Source of the DNA: Smittia aterrima
Lineage: Eukaryota; Arthropoda; Insecta; Diptera; Chironomidae
Reading direction: 5' to 3'
DNA: 64,000 bases
Assembly: GCA_033063855.1 (NCBI GenBank)
Contig: CP093830.1
Coordinates: 5,518,854 to 5,582,853 of the forward strand
Each line of letters opens with the position of its first letter. The first letter of the stretch is position 1. The translations under genes and the position numbers were made by a program. This document shows positions 1 to 9,990 of this stretch, one piece after another. The notes under the pieces are model-generated. The model was not told the origin of the DNA. It searched no databases and worked only from the letters and a program-made list of their open reading frames with translations.

Positions 1-1340
1 CTTATCGACGTTCGTATAATTCGCTACATGAAGAAGCGTCGACCACCAATAGATATAGCAATTCTGCAGCCATTGTTCAAGCATTTGGTCGTAGATGGGA
101 CCAGATCCAAGATAAGGTGAAAATGATATAAAGAAGAGCAAGAGAAAGAGCAGAAGTGGAGTGTAGCGCATGAATCGATGGAAGAAAGCTTTGAAGACAT
201 TGAATTCTCTCCTAAAATAAATGAAAATAACTTTTCTGAGAAATTTTTATCAGAAGCAACTTCAACTCACGAATCAAAAGCTTTCATAAAAGTCCATGTC
301 ACGAGAAGTCCTTCGATCAGAAAAAATGTGTCAATTGCCAAATGAAATGTTGTTTGTGTGACCGAGAAAATATTTCCGAACCAACTGTCAATGGCGAATT
401 TTGAATTCGACGCTGGAGCGCCAAACATATCGAAAAAGCGATGACCGAATATGATCCAAAGCAACGAGAGCGCTCGAAGACCATCAACGCACTCAATAAG
501 TTCATTCGTTTTCTGTTGAAACAAATTTCTGCTGTTCGTGTAAGCGGAAAAAGCTATCAACATCAACTGGGGCGATTCTAAAAAGCTTTTGGTTACCGAA
601 AATGTTATCAATTCCAACTCTCACTCACTCTGTTGATTTCTCATGTGCAGCTCATAAATTGTGGCTAAAATCACTGCCAATAAAAGCATTGCGAAGATAA
701 CAATCGCCACAATTCTAATCCGGAACGGAATCGGGTGATTTGACTCACACCACGCTGACGTCACGTTGAGTTGTGCTGTCGATAAAGCGTAAATCGCAAT
801 CTCCCTCGCATCGTCAACGGAACAAGCATCGGGGACGCAGATTCCTGATTTCAATAAAAGCGATTGACTATACGAAAGGATCCCTCTGTAAAATTCCCAT
901 TTGAATCTGTAAATGAATCTTTATGAAGTTTCAAACTCACAATTGCTTTAGATTAAAGCTTTTGCTAATGTCTTCGCCTGCCAAACTCGATCCAAGCAAT
1001 TGAATCATGCAATGCTTTCCAGAAAAGCTTCCGACTTCAGCAATGTGTGTTTCATGTGTGAACGCAATGCATCCATCGAAATCACCAAAGTTGTAAACGT
1101 TTCCATTCGAAACTCCGGATTGAAGCTTTGCCCATGTGTCGAACACTTTAAAATTTAAATGAAAGCGTTGAGTTTTAATGTGTTCAATTACTTACGCTTC
1201 AGTGCCCAAGGTTTCTGATTCTTCAGAGCGACATTAAAATGGAGAAACTGACTTTTACACTTTCTACTGATATCATCAAACTCTGCTGAGATATTCCCAA
1301 AAATTACGGTTATCGTGAGAAATTGAATTAGTTTCGCCAT
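1..1340 (-). CDS. NRF-6-like membrane acyltransferase, 3'-partial
   Basis: Nose-resistant-to-fluoxetine (NRF-6) family: an N-terminal secreted-type NRF domain followed by an acyltransferase-3 multi-membrane domain. Proposed exons on the minus strand are 1340-1196, 1145-941, 906-629, 577-271 and 211 to beyond base 1; frames join through every GT-AG intron. The start at 1340 gives a signal-like MAKLIQFLTITVIFGNISA. The NRF domain shows the family-type stretch SGICVPDACS. A membrane helix follows (RIVAIVIFAMLLLAVILATI), then the acyltransferase-3 signature ECVDGLRALSLLWIIFGH, with the conserved DGLR and the candidate catalytic His of that superfamily. The rest of the domain lies outside the window. 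In insects and C. elegans these proteins act in lipid or xenobiotic handling; the substrate here is unknown. Family assignment is firm, exact function is not. Confidence 0.85.
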
Positions 1341-1741
1341 GGCTAGACGAAGGTTTGAGCTAAAATGAAAGTTTTTTGTGGCAATATCCTCTCGAAATGC
1401 AAATCAGTTTGAGCTTTGATTTATGCATGCAATCAATAATCGTTTATCTTTTATCGCAAATCGTTCTATAGATTTCTAGAGAAAATAACGTTAAATATGC
1501 GATCAAATTACGACGAAACTTTCGATTACTTTTAGTTCTCAATTTTTTCAATTTCATAATTAAACTTAATTTTACATTTATGAATTTGTTATCAAAAAAA
1601 AACGTTAAGAGAAGATTTTTTGAATTTTGGATGAATCATCAGCTCGAATCGTATCACAACAACAACGAAGAAAATATTTCACAACGAAGATATTTATTTC
1701 ACAACCAAACGTAAGCCTAGTTTTGTCTGCCGGCCGTATAC
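1341..1741. other. Intergenic spacer and RIO-copy-1 5' flank
   Basis: There is no gene here. The right half, from about 1580, is homologous to the region upstream of the third RIO-like copy (about 7160-7330). Both contain GAATCATCAGCTC and the CAACAACGAAGAAAAT element, so the duplication included more than 200 bp of promoter-proximal DNA. Confidence 0.6.
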
Positions 1742-1777
1742 TATAAGAACTACGCAGTTTGGTTTGTGAATTCATTG
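1742..1777 (+). promoter_or_regulatory. TATA box plus initiator, RIO-like copy 1
   Basis: TATAAG at 1742 is followed by TCATTG at 1772, putting the initiator A 32 nt from the TATA box, the expected insect spacing. The same pair occurs before copy 2 (5842/5873) and copy 3 (7333/7364). Transcription from here would begin after the in-frame upstream ATG at 1759, so the MAEG start at 1816 is preferred. Confidence 0.6.
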
Positions 1778-1815
1778 ACACAAAGTTTAGTAAAGAGCGA
1801 AGAAATATTTTAATT

Positions 1816-2715
1816 ATGGCTGAAGGCATAAGCGACAATTACTTGTTAGAGGAGGAAGAGTTTGATTTTTATGTGCAAAACAAGCCGAAAAATCGTTTGA
1901 AAAAGCCGAGAAACAATTCTGAAAAAAGTTCAGATGGAGAAGACAACAAAACAAAGTTGATTGAATGTTTGTCTTCTATTGATATTCCGAGTTCTGCCAA
2001 AACGTTACTTATAAAGATTATAAGCAACGGGCAACTTACTAGCATCGATAAAGTTTTACTTCGAAACAAGAAATCGATAATTCTCAGTGGAAAAGTGAAC
2101 AAAACTCATCGAAATTTCCCTTTGCTAAGCTCGGATGACGTCATAATTAAAATTCACATAAATGGCGAAAAAGACGAACTCTGGAAACGAGCAAATGACG
2201 AAAGCAAAGAACTCAAGTTATCAAGTCAAGGTATAAACAAACCAACTTATCTTCTTCATTCGGGAAACATTGTCATCATGACAATGATCGGCTCGAATGG
2301 AGTTCCTGCTCCAAATCTCGAAGAAGTTCTGCGTGCATCGAACAAAACTACAATCAATTCAATCTACAGAAAGTTCTTCATGTTCTGGTGCTTCACAAGA
2401 GAAAAGAACTTCGATCCGACCAACTTTGTTTACGCTGAAGACAAATGGTGGTCAGTTGGAGTCGGCACATCTTTTGATGCCGACAAAAACTGGTATAATG
2501 AGAGCAAACTTCTTCATCATCATCGCTGTAATCTTAAAAAGCTAATCGATCTCTTTTTACGACATAAACTGACGATTAAGGAAGCAAAAGAAGGATTCTA
2601 TCAACATTCAGATACACGCTTCGATTGGGGTTTGCATCAGTTGATGAGAGGAATGAATATGAAGAAAATATCAATTTTTTCCTTATTGTACAAAAGTGAA
2701 ACGAAACAAAATTGA
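1816..2715 (+). CDS. RIO-type pseudokinase-like protein, copy 1
   Basis: A single-exon gene of 299 residues. It starts with an acidic segment (LLEEEEFDFYV, 10-20) and a lysine/serine-rich linker, then a region I align by eye to the RIO1/RIO3 kinase core. TLLIKIISNGQLTSI (63-77) resembles the helix before the RIO nucleotide loop, and SGK (91-93) the loop itself. VIIKIHI (109-115) holds the candidate ATP Lys112. IVIMTMIGSNGVPAPNLEEV (152-171) matches the hinge with its V/M-P-A-P motif. WWSVGVGTS (211-219) lies where active RIO kinases have the metal-binding Asp of IDVSQ, and that Asp is Gly here. The catalytic segment reads NFDPTN (198-203) instead of HADLSEFN. About 30 residues of the RIO flexible loop are missing. 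Probably catalytically dead. An AATAAA lies just after the stop. The intronless form suggests an original retrocopy that was then duplicated. Confidence 0.7.
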   Translation: MAEGISDNYLLEEEEFDFYVQNKPKNRLKKPRNNSEKSSDGEDNKTKLIECLSSIDIPSSAKTLLIKIISNGQLTSIDKVLLRNKKSIILSGKVNKTHRNFPLLSSDDVIIKIHINGEKDELWKRANDESKELKLSSQGINKPTYLLHSGNIVIMTMIGSNGVPAPNLEEVLRASNKTTINSIYRKFFMFWCFTREKNFDPTNFVYAEDKWWSVGVGTSFDADKNWYNESKLLHHHRCNLKKLIDLFLRHKLTIKEAKEGFYQHSDTRFDWGLHQLMRGMNMKKISIFSLLYKSETKQN

Positions 2716-2887
2716 GTTAAATAGTTAAATAAAAGATCTCAAGTTGCCATATTTGAGACTGAGACATTTTGAAATCTTGTTGTGGTTTAATGTAAAAATT
2801 TCTCACTTCGTTCATGGAATTTATCGAGCGATCTTGTCTTGAGTCCACTCAGGTCAAAAGGGAAAAACATTTTCTTATCATCTCGAT

Positions 2888-3184
2888 CTTCAAACGAACT
2901 TGAACTTGACGAGAAAACTCTTCAATATTAAATGCGATGGAACAAGTCATGGCGAGGATGGAGCTTACTTCTTTTTTGGTGATATTAAGCTATTGTATGC
3001 AGTTGGAATGAATTTTCCTTAACTTGATTCGATTGAGTTTGAGCTGATCCAGAAAGTGGTTTCCATTATCACTTCATATGTCATATCTGGAAATCCAGAT
3101 GAACCTTCTTGGGAACATGTCGAGGATCCTTTGAAATGCTTCAACATGACGAATGAAAAATTCGAAACAATCGAGTCACCATAA
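2888..3184 (+). pseudogene. Carboxylesterase C-terminal fragment (decayed)
   Basis: One frame reads as the C-terminus of a type-B carboxylesterase/juvenile-hormone-esterase-like enzyme. LNLTRKLFNIKCDGTSHGED contains the G-x-x-H-x-x-D context of the catalytic His, and further on come ITSYVISGNPDEPSWEHVED and a terminal FETIESP followed by TAA at 3182. An in-frame TAA interrupts the frame after GMNFP, near 3022. No upstream exons with the nucleophile elbow (GESAG) are present between the RIO-like gene and this fragment. It is therefore a truncated, broken relic, apparently captured within the duplicated block. Confidence 0.7.
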
Positions 3185-3270
3185 AAAAAAGAGAATTCAG
3201 TTGTCGACCTTTATTAAACAAGATCAATAAAATTTATGATCAGAATTTAATTTTTTTTTTCAACAACTCA

Positions 3271-4934
3271 TTAATTTTTTCTTTGCTCAAACTTTATGAA
3301 AACGCCATCGCGCGGTGCTGCAATAAATGGCGAATTAATATCAATTTGAAGAGGCATTGTGGTTTTGGTACGATCGAGAGAAAACTCGAAATTAATGAGA
3401 AGCTGTGCAAGAACAAGTTTCATCTCGATCATTGAAAATCTGAAAGAAAGAGAATCAAAATTAATTTCTTCTAATGCTTCAATTAAAAATCTCACCTCAT
3501 CCCAATACAAATGCGTGGTCCCGCTCCAAAAGGAACAGACGTAAATGGACTGCGTTTTTCAAGTTCATTTGGCGAAAATCTGTCCGGATCAAACTTCATT
3601 GGATCAGGAAAAATGTCTGGATCTCTTTGAAATCCAAAAAGTGGAATCATCACCATTTTTCCTTTTTCCAAAACAATCGAAGAATTAGGAACCGGATAAT
3701 CTTCCTTAACTTCTCTCGGTATAACAAAAGGAACTGGATGAATTCTTGAACTTTCTGAAAATTATTTTTCTTCAAAGAAAAGTTTGAAGTGACTTGCTTA
3801 TCTCACTTACCGTTGAGACATTGTTCCAAATATTTCATATCATTGACGCATTCGTAAGTTAACTGATTTCCATGTTTCTTCATTGTTTCGAGAACTGATT
3901 CTCGAGCTTTCTCTTGAATATCCTTGTTAAGTGAAAGCTCGTACGTGCAGTAAGTCAAAGTTGTTGAGCTTGTCTCGAATCCTTTTAATAAAAATTAATA
4001 TTTCCAATAAAATTAAACAATTTTTTAAACTCTCACCTGCTAAAAAGAAAACAAATGACTGTGCAATAATTTGATTCATCGTCAACGGGTTTTGATTTGA
4101 AGGATCTCTCAATGCCATCAATGAACCAATGAAATCTTTTCGGTTTTCTTCTGGATTTGATTCGCGGTATTCAACCGTTTTTCTCACTACGTCTGAATAA
4201 AAATCATTCAGGAATTTCGGGTAAACTGTAAATCCAAGTTTTCTCGCTAGATTTGGAAACAATGAGCAGAACTGGCCTTTAGCGAATCCTTTGACTTTGA
4301 AAATTGATTTTCCCATTTCATAAAAATCTGACACTTCGTTATCAAGACTGTTACATTCGATTCCGAAAGCACAAACTCCGATGACGTCAGTTGTATAACG
4401 TCCGTAAATATCTTTTACATCGACACTTCCAGTCTGAACTTTGACTGAATTAATTTTCTTAATCAACCGATCAGTCACATCGAAAACTGATGAGTACATC
4501 ATCTTTATCTTTCCACTTGAGAACGTTGGAGTAATTTTATTTCGCAATTGAAGCCACTCGTCATCTTCATTGTGAAGCATGTGAGCGGACATCGGATCAT
4601 CCTTTTCATTGTAGTAAAGTCCGCGGTTTAGGAAGTTTGCTGAATCTCGAGTGAAAATGTTTTTAATCAATTCGAGATCAGTTGCTACAGCGATTGGTCG
4701 AACGCTTAAGTAAAGGCCATAAACTGGTCCCTTTCCCTTGAACATTGTGTAGGTTTCTGTGATTAATTCGCTTAAGTGCTTTGTCTTGTCGATGCCCTTT
4801 CCATTGCCATAAGGAAATTCAGGTTTGATGTGAGGAATTCCTCGTATCTTCCAGTACTGGAAACTTTGTTGGACGAACCAATAGAAAATTGCCACAAAGC
4901 CAACTAGGCAACTCAATAAAATTGATAAAAACAT
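3271..4934 (-). CDS. Cytochrome P450, CYP6-like (CYP3 clan)
   Basis: A microsomal haem-thiolate monooxygenase. Exons 4934-4037, 3981-3811, 3754-3496 and 3439-3271 give 498 residues, normal for the family. The N-terminal anchor is MFLSILLSCLVGFVAIFYWF. The helix-I motif AGFETSST spans intron 1, and ExxR is ESSR in ESSRIHP, spanning intron 2. The PERF-type motif is DPDRFSPN. The haem-binding loop PFGAGPRICIGMRF carries the cysteine ligand and spans intron 3. All diagnostic residues are intact, so the gene looks functional. It lies between RIO-like copies 1 and 2 on the opposite strand. CYP6 enzymes commonly oxidise xenobiotics and plant toxins; the substrate cannot be read here. Confidence 0.93.
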
Positions 4935-5770
4935 TTTCCAAACTTGATATCTTGAAGCTCAGGAGAGAACTGACTTCTGTGTGATTATCATCGATTGAAG
5001 TAATTAATAAATTCCGCGGAATAAAATGTGATCGTGGTGATTAACCTGCTAGCTGTTGTCATGTCTGTTTCTTGTTGCCTTAAAATGAGCGTTAAGCAGC
5101 AGGAAAAGTGTCACAACTTCATATTTAAACAGAAGGCTTTCAGTCACCTTTTACAGATCGACACAGTTATAATTAATTTGTTTCATCTGAAAATATTAAA
5201 ATTAATTTCATTCGATGATACGCCATTTTTGCCAATTCATTGAAAGTCTCGCTACGTAGGTTTCTTTCAACAAATATTTAATCAGCATCGATCTGAAGTG
5301 AATAACAAATTGAAAGTAAATAGTGACAGATACGCATGCAAACGCGAAATGTTGTTTTTCATTGTTTGATACTGTATCGAAGATCTAGGTATTAATAATT
5401 TTAACCTCGAGCGTAAAAAACTGCTCAGTCAAGTTGGAAAAATTTGTAGAATATTTATATCTTCTCTTCTTGTTCTGATTTATTTTTAACACTTTCCAAG
5501 GACTGCTTCCTTCTATCGAGCGAAGTTAATCAAAGAAAGAGAGTCCTGAAAGTTTTCGATCTAAAGTAAGAAAATTCTCCTTTTCTTGCTCCAAATCTGA
5601 ATCATATTTAAGTTATCGATGGGTTGGGGACTGCAGAAAGTGGCGGAAAACTCGGGAAAATTTTGATTCAAATCTCCCGCCTAAAAGATCTCACTTCCCA
5701 CAAGAGCCCACCTCCAGGTGGGTCCACTCCAAGGCCTGGCTTTTAGGGAGGTTAGAGTGTATTAAATATT
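4935..5770. other. Intergenic region upstream of P450
   Basis: No coding region recognised. It contains the P450 promoter side and, at its right end, the foldback element at 5680-5747, immediately before homology to the other RIO-like promoters begins near 5770. Confidence 0.5.
5680..5747. repeat. Nested inverted repeat (foldback, possible MITE relic)
   Basis: CCTAAAAG at 5680-5687 is the exact reverse complement of CTTTTAGG at 5740-5747. Inside lies a second perfect palindrome, CCCACCT at 5707-5713 against AGGTGGG at 5716-5722. The GC content is higher than in the surroundings. It abuts the point where the 5' homology of RIO-like copy 2 with the other copies stops. Confidence 0.45.
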
Positions 5771-5841
5771 TCGCAACAACAACGAAGAAAATATTTATTT
5801 CACAACCAAACGTAAGCCTAGTTTCGACTGCCGGCCGGTAA

Positions 5842-5878
5842 TATAAGAAACTTCGCAGTTCGGTTTGTGAATTCATTG
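5842..5878 (+). promoter_or_regulatory. TATA box plus initiator, RIO-like copy 2
   Basis: TATAAG at 5842 and TCATTG at 5873 repeat the arrangement found before copies 1 and 3. Confidence 0.55.
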
Positions 5879-5916
5879 ACAGAAAGTTTAGTAAAGAGCG
5901 AAGAAATATTTTAATT

Positions 5917-6813
5917 ATGGCTGAAGGCATAAGCGACAATTACTTGTTAGAGGAAGAGGAGTTTGATTTTTATGTGCAAAACAAGCCGAAACATCGATTG
6001 AAAAAATCAAGAAATAATTCTGAAAAAAATTCAGATGGAGAAGACAACAAAACGAAGTTGATTGAATGTTTGTCAGCGATTGATATTCCGAGCTCTGCCA
6101 AAACGTTACTAACAAAGATTAAGGTCAACGGGCAACTTACTAGCATCGATAAAGTTTTACTTCGACCCAAGAAATCGATAATTCTCAGTGGAAAAGTGAA
6201 CAAAACTCATAGAAATTTCCCTTTGCTAAGCTCGGATGACGTCATAATTAAAATTCACATAAATGGCGAGAAAGACGAACTCTGGAAACGAGCGAATGAC
6301 GAAAGCAAAGAACTCAAGTTATCAAGTCAAGGTATAATCAAACCAACTTATCTTCTTTATTCAGGAAACATTGTCATCATGACAATGATCGGTTCAAATG
6401 GAGTTCCTGCTCCAAATCTTGAAGAAGTTTTGCGAGCATCGAACAAAACTACAATCAATTCAATCTACAGAAAGTTCTTCATGTTCTGGTGTTTGATAAG
6501 AGAAAAGGACTTTGATCCGACCAACTTTGTTTACGCTGAAGACAAATGGTGGTCAGTTGGAGTCGGCACATCTTTTGAAGCTGATAATTCATGGTCTAAT
6601 GAGAACAAACTTCTTCATCATTATCGCTATAATCTTAAAAAGCTAATCGATCTCTTTTTACGACATAAACTGACAATTAAGGAAGCAAAAGAAGGATTCA
6701 ACCAATATTCAGATTCACGCTCCGATTGGAGTGTGTATCAGTTGATGAGAGGAATGAATATGAAGACATCAATTTTTTCCTTATTGTACAAAAGTGATAC
6801 GAAACAAAATTGA
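5917..6813 (+). CDS. RIO-type pseudokinase-like protein, copy 2
   Basis: Single exon, 298 residues, beginning MAEGISDNYLLEEEEFDFYV like copy 1. It shares the same landmarks: SGKVNKTHRNF loop, VIIKIHI with the candidate ATP Lys, VIMTMIGSNGVPAPNLEEV hinge, FDPTN in place of the catalytic HADLSEFN, and SVGVGTSF in place of IDVSQS. Differences from copy 1 cluster in the linker and in the variable C-terminal stretch after GTSF (EADNSWSNENK). The frame is fully open, so the copy appears maintained. AATAAA follows the stop, and the 3' flank is homologous to that of copy 1 and, further downstream, to that of copy 3. Confidence 0.7.
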   Translation: MAEGISDNYLLEEEEFDFYVQNKPKHRLKKSRNNSEKNSDGEDNKTKLIECLSAIDIPSSAKTLLTKIKVNGQLTSIDKVLLRPKKSIILSGKVNKTHRNFPLLSSDDVIIKIHINGEKDELWKRANDESKELKLSSQGIIKPTYLLYSGNIVIMTMIGSNGVPAPNLEEVLRASNKTTINSIYRKFFMFWCLIREKDFDPTNFVYAEDKWWSVGVGTSFEADNSWSNENKLLHHYRYNLKKLIDLFLRHKLTIKEAKEGFNQYSDSRSDWSVYQLMRGMNMKTSIFSLLYKSDTKQN

Positions 6814-7150
6814 GTAAAAAAAATGTTAAATAAAAGATCTCGAGTTACCATATTTGAGACTGAAATATGTTAAACTCTTGTTTTGGTTTAATGTAAAAAT
6901 TACTCACTCCTTCACTATCAACGCGGTATGAAAGCATCCCCCTCAATTCCCATCTCAAACATCAACGAACGTTGGTTTTATAATCCATTTCAAAAGAATG
7001 TGGATGGTGACTGTCGGCAATGGATAATTCCGCAAAAAATAAAATTGAAAACTGAATTGAAGGAAAATTGCAGGTTTTCGCATAAAAATTGATTTTTCGA
7101 GAGTTTGATTCTTGTTTACAGTTCTGGACACACTAGTTATAAACACAATT
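6814..7150. other. Spacer between RIO-like copies 2 and 3
   Basis: No gene. Bases from about 6940 to 7035 (AATTCCCATCTCAAACATCA onward) recur with changes downstream of copy 3 at about 8409-8560, marking the 3' part of the duplication unit. Confidence 0.55.
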
Positions 7151-7332
7151 TTCTATTCACAAATTTTTATCAAGAAAAACGTTAAAGATAAAGAATATTT
7201 TTTGAATTTCGAATGAATCATCAGCTCTAATCGTAGAAGCAACAACAACGAAGAAAATGTTTTGCAACAACAACGGTGAAAATATTTATTTCACAATCAA
7301 ACGCAAGCCTAGTTTCGTCTGCCGGCCAAGAC

Positions 7333-7369
7333 TATAAGAAACTACGCAGTTTGGTTCGTGAATTCATTG
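7333..7369 (+). promoter_or_regulatory. TATA box plus initiator, RIO-like copy 3
   Basis: TATAAG at 7333 and TCATTG at 7364 are spaced as in the other two copies. A start from the upstream in-frame ATG at 7276 would lie before this initiator and is not favoured. Confidence 0.55.
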
Positions 7370-7407
7370 ACAGAAAGTTTAGTAAAGAGCGAAGAAATAT
7401 TTTAATT

Positions 7408-8304
7408 ATGGCTGAAGGCATAAGTGACAATTACTTGTTAGAGGAGGAAGAGTTTGATTTTTATGTGCAAAACAAGCCGAAACATCGATTAAAGAAATCA
7501 AGAAACAATTCTGACAAAAGTTCAGATGGAGAAGACAACAAAACGAAGTTGATTGAAAGCTTGTCTTCGATTGGGATTCCGAGCTCTGCCAAAACGTTAC
7601 TAACAAAGATTATAAACAACGGGCAACTTACGAGCATCGATAAAGTTTTACTTCGAAACAAGAAATCGATAATTCTCAGTGGAAAAGTGATCAAAAACCA
7701 TCGAGATTTTCCTACGCTGAGCTCGGATGATGTCATAATTAAAATTCACATAAATGGCGAAAAAGACGAACTCTGGAAACGAGCGAATGATGAAAGCAAA
7801 GATCTTCTTAAGCCAACACGTCAAGGTATAAACAAACCAACTTATCTTCTTCATTCAGGAAACATTGTCATCATGACAATGATCGGCTCGAATGGAGTTC
7901 CTGCTTCAAATCTTGAAGAAGTTCTCCGAGCATCGAACAAAGCTACAATCAATTCAATCTACAGAAAGTTCTTCAAATACTGGTGCTTAGTAAGAGAAAA
8001 GAACTTCGAACCGACAAACTTTGTTTACGCTGAAGGCCAATGGTGGTCAGTTGGAGTCGGCACATCCTTTGTCTCTGATTATTCAGAAAATCATGAGAAC
8101 AAGCTTCTTCATCATCATCGCTGTAATCTTAAAATGCTACTTGATCTCTTCTTACGATATAAACTGACAATTAAGGAAGCAAGAGATGGATTCTTGCAAA
8201 ATTCAGATAAAAACTTCGATTGGTATTTGTATGAGCTGACGAGAGGAACGAATATGACGAAGAGATCAGTTTTCTCCTTATTGTACAAAAGTGAAACGAA
8301 ATAA
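7408..8304 (+). CDS. RIO-type pseudokinase-like protein, copy 3
   Basis: Single exon, 298 residues from MAEGIS, using the start shared by all three copies. It is the most diverged copy: the linker between the ATP-Lys strand and hinge has an extra residue and changed sequence (KDLLKPTRQG), and the catalytic-loop position reads FEPTN, so even the Asp kept in copies 1 and 2 is Glu. SVGVGTSF again replaces the metal-binding IDVSQ motif. The frame is intact and the C-terminus SVFSLLYKSETK is conserved. The AATAAA found after copies 1 and 2 is not obvious here. It presumably has the same non-catalytic role, unknown, perhaps as a ribosome-biogenesis or germline adaptor. Confidence 0.7.
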   Translation: MAEGISDNYLLEEEEFDFYVQNKPKHRLKKSRNNSDKSSDGEDNKTKLIESLSSIGIPSSAKTLLTKIINNGQLTSIDKVLLRNKKSIILSGKVIKNHRDFPTLSSDDVIIKIHINGEKDELWKRANDESKDLLKPTRQGINKPTYLLHSGNIVIMTMIGSNGVPASNLEEVLRASNKATINSIYRKFFKYWCLVREKNFEPTNFVYAEGQWWSVGVGTSFVSDYSENHENKLLHHHRCNLKMLLDLFLRYKLTIKEARDGFLQNSDKNFDWYLYELTRGTNMTKRSVFSLLYKSETK

Positions 8305-9990
8305 AATTGAGTTAAAATGTTCTCAAGTTACCTCTCATGTTTGATGCTGATATAAGTTGAACTCTTGTTGTGGTTTAGAGTAAAAATTTCTCACTGAAAA
8401 CATTACCCTCAATTCCCATCTCAAACATCAACGAACGTTGCTTTTAAAATCCATTTTCATTTCCATAATTTCAAAAGAATAGCCATCAACCACATTTCGT
8501 GGGGATAATATGTGGAAATTGAGGTGAGTGCCCGGCGATGGATGTGTCCGCAGAGAGCGAGAGAGGGGAAAATACCTTTGATGGTAAAGGATCTTTCTTT
8601 AAACGTATCGAGCCCTTATAAACCACTTACATGAGATACAGCAATCACCGCATCCACAACAACAGCAAATTTAAATTTAAATAGAATTCTCGATTGTTGG
8701 ACGTGAAAATCGAAAAGAAAAGCCAAAAACTTGTTAAGTGAACTTACATAGAAAAATTCAACTCAAAACCTTCTCAATCCACTTGGAAATTGAAATTCCA
8801 TTATAGTTCTAATGCATTTAGAATGAACACCGAAGGGGAATGTCCACATGTAAATTTTTCAATTCACTCGTTGTTCTGTTATTATTTCAGCATTAAGGTT
8901 TATTCATAGTCTCCTACTAAAGGGAAAGTAAAGAAGGCAAGATTACAAATTGAGAGGGAAAAAGTTGGATTGAAATTAAATATGGAACGGAGAAGATTGA
9001 AGCAGAAAATTGCTCATCACGCACAGATAGGAGAAGATAAAGTTTAAGTTGCTTCAGGAAGTTTTTCTCTTTCACTAATAAAATGTTTATGCTCTCGAGT
9101 TGAACGCTCGACAATTTCAGTTGAAAAACTTTTAACCAAATTGCAATCTCACTCCATCCTCTCCGTCCAATGGATATTTTCCGAGAGATTCTCAATCACA
9201 TTGCGGATACGTAGGACACACCACATGAACCCGGATTAGAAGAAACTACTTAAGATGATGAGCTGAAGATAAATCTAATGCTTTGAGAAGTATGTTTCAA
9301 CGAATTTAAAATGGTTTTCAGTTCAATCGGAGCAATTCTTGTATCAATTTTTTCACTTCAAAGCAAGGGTAGTCAAAATGGTCATTTTTCTTCTTCGACT
9401 GCATTTTCAACCAACTATAATTTTTTACCTCGATACTTTCGAATGATTCTTGTGAAGGTTAAATACTTTCGGGCCTTATGTCAAGATAATTCAGAAGATT
9501 TTTGAAAGTTACAATTTCAGTCTTGTTCAAAAAATCAATTCTTCTTAGAGCTGGGCAAAGTCTTGCAATTTCAAGACGGAGGATGTTACTTCGGTTAGAA
9601 AGATTTTTCTGGAGTTACGAGATGAATTCTCTCAAATCAATCGTTGTTTACCAATCTACAATAACTGTTGAACGATTTTAAAAAGAAATTGTGGTAATAT
9701 AAACAGATTTGAGTTCGAACGAGGCTATCAATTTTTCGATGAGCTTCGAGAGCGTGCAAATTTCGTTGCATTCAGCTCAAATACGAACGACAGAACAATT
9801 TACTGTGTTTTCCGATAAAGATGATTTTGATAAATTCATGAGGTATCACTACTAGCAATGGTAAAAACGAGATTTGAAAATCCAAAGTCGAGCCGTTCGA
9901 GAAATTTTCCGCATTAAGTGACGATAGCCGCTTCTTACAAGTTCAAAAATTATGCGGCGCTCAGCGGATTTTATTTTCCTCACTTGCATA
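8305..9990. other. Non-coding region after the RIO-like array
   Basis: The first 150 bases repeat the copy-2 downstream flank. Beyond that I see no coding exon, RNA gene or clear repeat. Confidence 0.45.

Noticed and set aside
1759..1815. N-terminal extension of RIO-like copy 1 (MVCEFIDTKF)
   Set aside because: The conserved TATA-Inr pair places transcription start downstream of this ATG, and copy 2 has no equivalent in-frame start.
7276..7407. 44-residue N-terminal extension of RIO-like copy 3
   Set aside because: It lies upstream of the predicted transcription start, and its sequence is the promoter flank shared by the other copies.
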